From positions 1 to 6,101 of the forward strand of contig CAYMFD010000155.1 in assembly GCA_964389475.1 (NCBI GenBank): DNA of 6,101 nt, written 5' to 3'. Shown here in pieces: positions 6,018 to 6,101 of this stretch. The translations under genes and the position numbers were made by a program. Source of the stretch: CAYMFD01 sp964389475 (GTDB lineage Bacteria > Bacteroidota > Bacteroidia > Chitinophagales > Saprospiraceae). The notes under the pieces are model-generated. The model saw only the letters and a list, made by a program, of their open reading frames with translations, was not told the DNA's origin and searched no databases. How positions within the stretch are numbered: position 1 is the stretch's first letter; each line of letters opens with the position of its first letter.

Positions 6018-6101
6018 ATACTATGATGCTGATAACTCAATTGGACTAGGTTTAACACCTTGATAAACCTCAGCACGAGCCCTTCATCAATACCAATAAT
6101 T

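Noticed and set aside
5997..6056. Plus-strand short frame HGGVYYDADNSIGLGLTP as an RHS/YD-repeat fragment
   Set aside because: Only 18 codons between stops; the resemblance to a YD repeat is too short to separate from chance.

Overview
The window looks like a scaffold piece from a Bacteroidota genome, probably an environmental or marine lineage such as Saprospiria, Cytophagia or Flavobacteriia. The grounds are moderately AT-rich DNA, weak Shine-Dalgarno sequences, a lipoprotein signal peptide followed by Ser/Asp, and a signal peptide ending in the Ala-Gln cleavage typical of this phylum. The lineage is inferred from style, not from a marker gene.

Left part (1-531). Positions 1-168 carry what reads as the broken 3' end of an FtsK-type DNA translocase, with the gamma-domain signature GIVGPxxGSKxRE visible after two in-frame stops. 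Positions 169-408 are AT-rich and I see no gene there. At 409 the unmistakable first 18 codons of triosephosphate isomerase (tpiA) begin, but they run straight into a 10-N assembly gap (464-473). No other part of tpiA appears after the gap, so the gap is either badly under-sized or a doubtful join. A 14-bp sequence at the first base after the gap is an exact copy of one at 344-357.

Main part (532-5969). Four plus-strand genes lie head to tail: spacing is 1 bp, 61 bp and 0 bp. The first encodes a 905-residue lipoprotein built like a polymorphic toxin. In order it has an N-terminal lipoprotein domain, a Cys-rich patch, a low-complexity Gly/Asn/Asp/Pro linker, a helical region, a hydrophobic DFIPGVGE...LPIGD pre-toxin segment and a C-terminal domain with a D-x13-E-A-K motif plus QMSDDW. 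The C-terminal domain fits a restriction-endonuclease-fold (PD-(D/E)XK) nuclease toxin. The second gene, one base downstream, encodes a 407-residue cytoplasmic helical protein and is the natural immunity candidate (Imm49-like in parts). The third begins at GTG and encodes an exported protein with YD-like repeats. The fourth, abutting it, encodes a cytoplasmic protein somewhat like the DUF1444 family.

How they may work together (inference): the lipoprotein would display a nuclease at the cell surface for delivery into neighbouring cells, the second gene would protect the producer and its kin from the nuclease, and the last two genes are accessory or additional immunity genes of the kind that collect behind polymorphic toxin genes.

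Right edge (5970-6101). No gene is supported. There is a small hairpin without a U-tract, and an open minus-strand frame that enters from beyond the window and could be the tail of a convergent gene.
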